Below, in pieces: positions 5,951-8,741 of a DNA stretch of 8,741 bases (within the stretch, counting starts at the first letter, position 1; each line of letters begins with the position of its first letter). The DNA is from Holophagaceae bacterium. Its GTDB lineage: Bacteria > Acidobacteriota > Holophagae > Holophagales > Holophagaceae. A model generated the notes under the pieces. The model saw only the letters and a list, made by a program, of their open reading frames with translations, had not been told where the DNA came from and searched no databases. The stretch spans positions 1-8,741 of the forward strand of contig PMJK01000013.1 of the NCBI GenBank assembly GCA_003158505.1, given 5' to 3'. A program made the position numbers and the translations under genes.

Positions 5951-5975
5951 GGATTTCCTCCCCCTCGGAGCCTAA

Positions 5976-6356
5976 ATGAGCACCTTTGCCGATCGGCGCG
6001 ATACCCTGCGCATCATCGTCGGGCCCGACTTCGGCATCGCTTTCCGGCTCAAGGGACATGACTACCGGGATGTACGCATCACCAACCTGAGTGCCGGGGG
6101 CTGCTTCGCCCTGGTCGGGGCCCGGGACGCCCGGCTCTTCGAGCGAGGGGTCGTACTGGATGATCTGGTACTGATGCACCCAGAACTGCCCAAGGCCCCC
6201 ATCATCGCAGCAGTTTCCTATGTCCTGGGTGGACCGTCGACAGCCGATCCCATGGAGATGGTGGGGATCGGCGTCCAGTTCCAGGACATGGACGACGCCG
6301 CCCAGAAGGCTTTGGATGCCTGGGTCAGCGCCGCCAACACGGCCCAGCTGGGTTAG
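5976..6356 (+). CDS. Single-domain PilZ protein (putative cyclic di-GMP receptor)
   Basis: This 126-aa soluble protein consists of little more than one PilZ domain. Both c-di-GMP-binding motifs are present: the N-terminal RxxxR (Arg8-Asp-Thr-Leu-Arg12) and [D/N]xSxxG (Asn37-Leu-Ser-Ala-Gly-Gly42, in ITNLSAGGCFAL), at the usual separation. The domain ends with the expected strand VGIGVQFQDM (about 95-104) and a short C-terminal helix. A complete motif pair argues for real ligand binding rather than a degenerate PilZ. Output could be motility, pilus or polysaccharide control; no such gene adjoins it except a sugar aminotransferase on the opposite strand, which is only suggestive. GGAG (5967-5970) lies 5 nt before the ATG. 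Its stop is 7 bp from the convergent aminotransferase stop, leaving no room for a terminator between them. Confidence 0.88.
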   Translation: MSTFADRRDTLRIIVGPDFGIAFRLKGHDYRDVRITNLSAGGCFALVGARDARLFERGVVLDDLVLMHPELPKAPIIAAVSYVLGGPSTADPMEMVGIGVQFQDMDDAAQKALDAWVSAANTAQLG

Positions 6357-6363
6357 GACTTTC

Positions 6364-7491
6364 CTACTTCTTCCCGAAGAACCCCAGGATCGCCCCAGCG
6401 ACCTCTGAACGCATGACCTCCGTCATCTCAGGATAGACGGGCAGGCTGAGCACTTCCTTGGCGGCCCGCTCGGATTCGGGAAACTGACCTACCCGGTAGC
6501 CGAGATCCTTGAAGCAGGGCTGCTCGTGGAGGCAGATAGGGTAGTAGATGGCGCTGCCGATGCCGCGCTCCTTCAGGTGGGCCTGCAGCGCATCGCGCTT
6601 GCCGCCCTTCACGCGGATGGTGAACTGGTTGTAGATGTGGCGGCCATCGGGCACCACTTCCTGGGGCAGCATCGCCTCATCGGACGCGAGCGACTTCATG
6701 CGTTCCAGGTACCAGGCGGCGTGCTTCCGGCGGCCCTCGTGCCAACCCTCCAGCATGGGCAGCTTCGCCCTCAGCACCAGGGCCTGGAACTCGTCCATGC
6801 GCCCGTTCATGCCCACCTCGTGGTGCACGTAGACCGGCTCCATGCCATGCACACGGATCCGGCGGACCCGCGCAGCCAGAGCTGCATCATCTCGGATGGC
6901 GGTCATGCCCGCATCGCCGAAGGCGCCGAGATTCTTGGTGGGGTAGAAGCTGTAGGCGGTCATGTCGCCGAACTGGCCCGCGGATTTGCCCCAGCCCTTG
7001 GCGCCCAGGCTCTGGCAGGCATCCTCCAGCACAGGGATGCCGTGCTTCTTCGCCACGGCCATGATGCCGGACATGTCCGCCAACTGGCCGAAGAGGTGGA
7101 CGGGCATGATGGCCTTGGTGCGCGGCGTGATGGCCGCTTCCACCAGGGCGCCGGTGACATTGAAGGTGGCGGGTTCCAGGTCGATGAAGACCGGCTTGGC
7201 GCCCAGTCGCGAGACCACGCCTGCCGAGGCGAAGAAGGTAAAGGAGGGGACGATCACCTCGTCGCCGTGGCCGATGCCCAGCGCCATGAGGGCTGCCAGC
7301 AGCGCGTCCGTACCACTGGACATGGCGACGGCCTGGGCTGCGCCCGCATAGGCAGAGATCTCAGCCTCGAGACCCTTCACGTTTTCGCCCAGGATGAAGG
7401 ACGAGCGGTCGATGAGGCCAGAAAGCCCCTCGAGCACCTTCGCCTTCACGGCGGCATTCTGCGGCGCGAGTTCGAGCATAGGGACAGGCAT
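6364..7491 (-). CDS. DegT/DnrJ/EryC1/StrS-family PLP-dependent sugar aminotransferase
   Basis: This 375-aa enzyme of the nucleotide-sugar aminotransferase family transfers an amino group, usually from glutamate, to a keto-sugar nucleotide in making O-antigen, capsule or other glycan precursors. PLP-site features are clear: SSGTDALLAAL (58-68) for phosphate binding, PSFTFFAS (82-89), the HLFGQ motif (132-136), Asp157 with Gln160 in LEDACQSLGA, and Ser181 with Schiff-base Lys186 in SFYPTKNLGAFGD. NGRMDEFQALVL and the C-terminal IYYPICLHEQPCF also fit the family. Length is typical. GGAGG lies 4 nt before the ATG at 7491, which supports it over the in-frame ATG at 7479. It follows lysS by 84 bp on the same strand. 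No other sugar-biosynthesis gene is visible, so the sugar cannot be named; WbpE/VioA/QdtB-like activities are all possible. Confidence 0.92.
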   Translation of the reverse strand: MPVPMLELAPQNAAVKAKVLEGLSGLIDRSSFILGENVKGLEAEISAYAGAAQAVAMSSGTDALLAALMALGIGHGDEVIVPSFTFFASAGVVSRLGAKPVFIDLEPATFNVTGALVEAAITPRTKAIMPVHLFGQLADMSGIMAVAKKHGIPVLEDACQSLGAKGWGKSAGQFGDMTAYSFYPTKNLGAFGDAGMTAIRDDAALAARVRRIRVHGMEPVYVHHEVGMNGRMDEFQALVLRAKLPMLEGWHEGRRKHAAWYLERMKSLASDEAMLPQEVVPDGRHIYNQFTIRVKGGKRDALQAHLKERGIGSAIYYPICLHEQPCFKDLGYRVGQFPESERAAKEVLSLPVYPEMTEVMRSEVAGAILGFFGKK

Positions 7492-7575
7492 GGGGCCTCC
7501 AAAGATCGCGGAACCAAGTATGCCAGCCGGTCAAGCCAGATCCAGTCACATCGACTCGACGGACATCAGGGATCT
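7492..7575 (-). other. Spacer between lysS and the sugar aminotransferase
   Basis: This 84-bp gap lies between codirectional genes. It holds the aminotransferase Shine-Dalgarno and a TTGACC on the minus strand that resembles a -35 box, but no acceptable -10 at the right distance. I see no convincing terminator hairpin after lysS, so read-through is possible. Confidence 0.35.
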
Positions 7576-8741
7576 TTATTCTATTTCCTCGGACTCGGTC
7601 GGCTTCGTGGGACGCATGAGTGGGAACAGGATGACGTCGCGGATGCTTTGGCTGTTAGTGAGGAGCATGACGAGGCGGTCGATGCCGATGCCTTCGCCGC
7701 CGCAGGGTGGGAACCCGTGCTCCAGGCTGGTGATGAAATCCTGGTCGAGGAGCATGGCCTCGTCATTGCCGGCCTCACGCTCCCCCATCTGGGCCTGGAA
7801 GCGGTCCAGCTGGTCGATGGGGTCATTGAGCTCGGAATAGGCGTTGGCGATCTCCATCCCGCCGATGAACAGCTCGAAGCGGTCCACGAAGCGATCGTCG
7901 CCCTCCAGCGTCTTGGTGAGGGGGGACAGCTCGATGGGGTAGTCCGTGATGAAGGTGGGCTGGAGGAGCTGCTTTTCCACGAGGTGATCGAAGAGATCGC
8001 CCAGCAGGGCGCCCAGGGTCTTCTTGTCCACGTCCTCCACGTGCAGGGCCCTGGCCAGGGTGCGCAGGCCATCGTCATCCTCCAGCAGGCGGCGGTCGAT
8101 GGCGCCAAATTCGGCGATGGCGTCCTTCATGGTGAGCCGCCGGAAGGGCGCGGCGAAGGAGATCATCTGCTCGCCCCAGGGCCGCTGCTCGGAGCCCATC
8201 ACGTCCCGCGCCACGGTGGACAGCAGGTTCTCCGTGAGCGTCATCATGTCCCGCAGGTCGCTGCCGGCCTCGTACATCTCCATCATGGTGAATTCAGGAT
8301 TGTGGCGGACGCTGAGGCCTTCGTTGCGGAAGTTGCGGTTGATCTCGAAGACCTTCTCGAAGCCCCCCACGATGAGCCGCTTGAGGTACAGCTCCGGCGC
8401 GATGCGGAGGTAGAGGTCCATGTCCAGGGCGTTGTGGTGCGTAGTGAAGGGCCGGGCCGTGGCGCCGCCGGGGATGGGCTGCATCATGGGCGTCTCGACT
8501 TCCAGGTAGCCCTGCTGCTCCATGAAGCGCCGCACCGCGCTCACGATACGGGAGCGGGTCTGGAAGGTCTTCAGCACGTCGCTGTTGGAGATGAGGTCCA
8601 GATAACGCTGCCGATAGCGCTGCTCCTTATCCTGCAGGCCGTGCCATTTCTCCGGCAGGGGCAGCAGGGCCTTGCTGAGGAACTGGACTTCCTTCACGCG
8701 GACGCTCAGCTCGCCGGTCTTGGTGCGCATGAGCGGACCGG
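7576..8741 (-). CDS. lysS: Lysyl-tRNA synthetase, class II; N-terminus outside window
   Basis: This enzyme charges tRNA-Lys with lysine using ATP, in the cytoplasm. The C-terminal 388 codons are present; the frame stays open to the right edge (GPLMRTKTGELSVRV), so the ATG at 8730 is internal and most of the anticodon-binding OB-fold, roughly 110-120 residues, is missing. Class II motifs are present: motif 1 around YLEVETPMMQP, motif 2 in FEINRNFRNEGLSVRHNPEFT with the ATP-binding arginine, and motif 3 in GGEGIGIDRLVMLL with its arginine. LysS-specific stretches include LLPLPEKWHGLQDKEQRYRQ (21-40 after Met8730), GGATARPF, RIAPELYLKRL and NAYSELNDP. The protein ends in an acidic tail, ESEEIE, with TAA at 7576. 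It is not class I LysRS or PylS. It lies upstream of the sugar aminotransferase, a link probably without functional meaning. Confidence 0.96.
   Translation of the reverse strand, partial: GPLMRTKTGELSVRVKEVQFLSKALLPLPEKWHGLQDKEQRYRQRYLDLISNSDVLKTFQTRSRIVSAVRRFMEQQGYLEVETPMMQPIPGGATARPFTTHHNALDMDLYLRIAPELYLKRLIVGGFEKVFEINRNFRNEGLSVRHNPEFTMMEMYEAGSDLRDMMTLTENLLSTVARDVMGSEQRPWGEQMISFAAPFRRLTMKDAIAEFGAIDRRLLEDDDGLRTLARALHVEDVDKKTLGALLGDLFDHLVEKQLLQPTFITDYPIELSPLTKTLEGDDRFVDRFELFIGGMEIANAYSELNDPIDQLDRFQAQMGEREAGNDEAMLLDQDFITSLEHGFPPCGGEGIGIDRLVMLLTNSQSIRDVILFPLMRPTKPTESEEIE

Noticed and set aside
5831..6061. Small plus-strand frame in the rplI-PilZ gap
   Set aside because: It overlaps the PilZ start out of frame, has no ribosome binding site and no recognisable composition.
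1560..8741. Functional link between lysS and the lysine-type ALDH7
   Set aside because: They are over 4 kb apart with unrelated genes between; a shared amino acid is not evidence of linkage.
1..8741. Defence system, prophage, integrative element or CRISPR array
   Set aside because: No nuclease, transposase, integrase, toxin-antitoxin pair or regularly spaced repeat was seen, and all intact genes are ordinary chromosomal families.

Overview
The window is high-GC bacterial chromosome with tightly packed housekeeping and metabolic genes. It has no tRNA or rRNA gene, CRISPR array, transposase or phage gene that I can see. The organism cannot be fixed from this sequence. A stand-alone ALDH4-type P5C dehydrogenase (not a PutA fusion), a well-conserved ALDH7 and the high GC fit an Acidobacteriota-like bacterium, possibly of the Geothrix/Holophaga type. 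That is a low-confidence impression, not a search result.

Left block (1-4069): two aldehyde dehydrogenase genes lie in tandem on the minus strand, an ALDH7/antiquitin-type piperideine-6-carboxylate (aminoadipate semialdehyde) dehydrogenase followed by a P5C dehydrogenase whose 3' end is off the window. A LysR-type regulator is divergent from them. The 89-bp divergent gap contains an AT-rich cluster of ATTCA half-sites that is the obvious candidate operator. The two enzymes perform the same chemistry on substrates one carbon apart: glutamate semialdehyde/P5C from proline, ornithine or arginine, and aminoadipate semialdehyde/P6C from lysine. The block therefore reads as a regulated amino-acid catabolism unit.

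Middle block (4070-5975): a YqiA-like alpha/beta hydrolase, an HU-family nucleoid protein and ribosomal protein L9, all on the minus strand. The gaps here carry strong perfect hairpins. Two of them share one architecture (hairpin, TTAA linker, 21-nt hairpin beginning CTGC and ending GCAG), which looks like a repeated bidirectional terminator or small hairpin-repeat element. The L9 gene is not next to rpsF/rpsR. Its upstream neighbour is a divergent PilZ gene, and its probable leader is long and structured.

Right block (5976-8741): a single-domain PilZ c-di-GMP receptor on the plus strand converges, with 7 bp between stop codons, on a DegT/DnrJ/EryC1/StrS sugar aminotransferase. That gene lies downstream of a 5'-truncated lysS in the same orientation.

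I did not find a clear new multi-gene system. The items most worth a second look are the shared two-hairpin cassettes, the LysR operator region with the P5C/P6C dehydrogenase pair, and the structured leader upstream of rplI.
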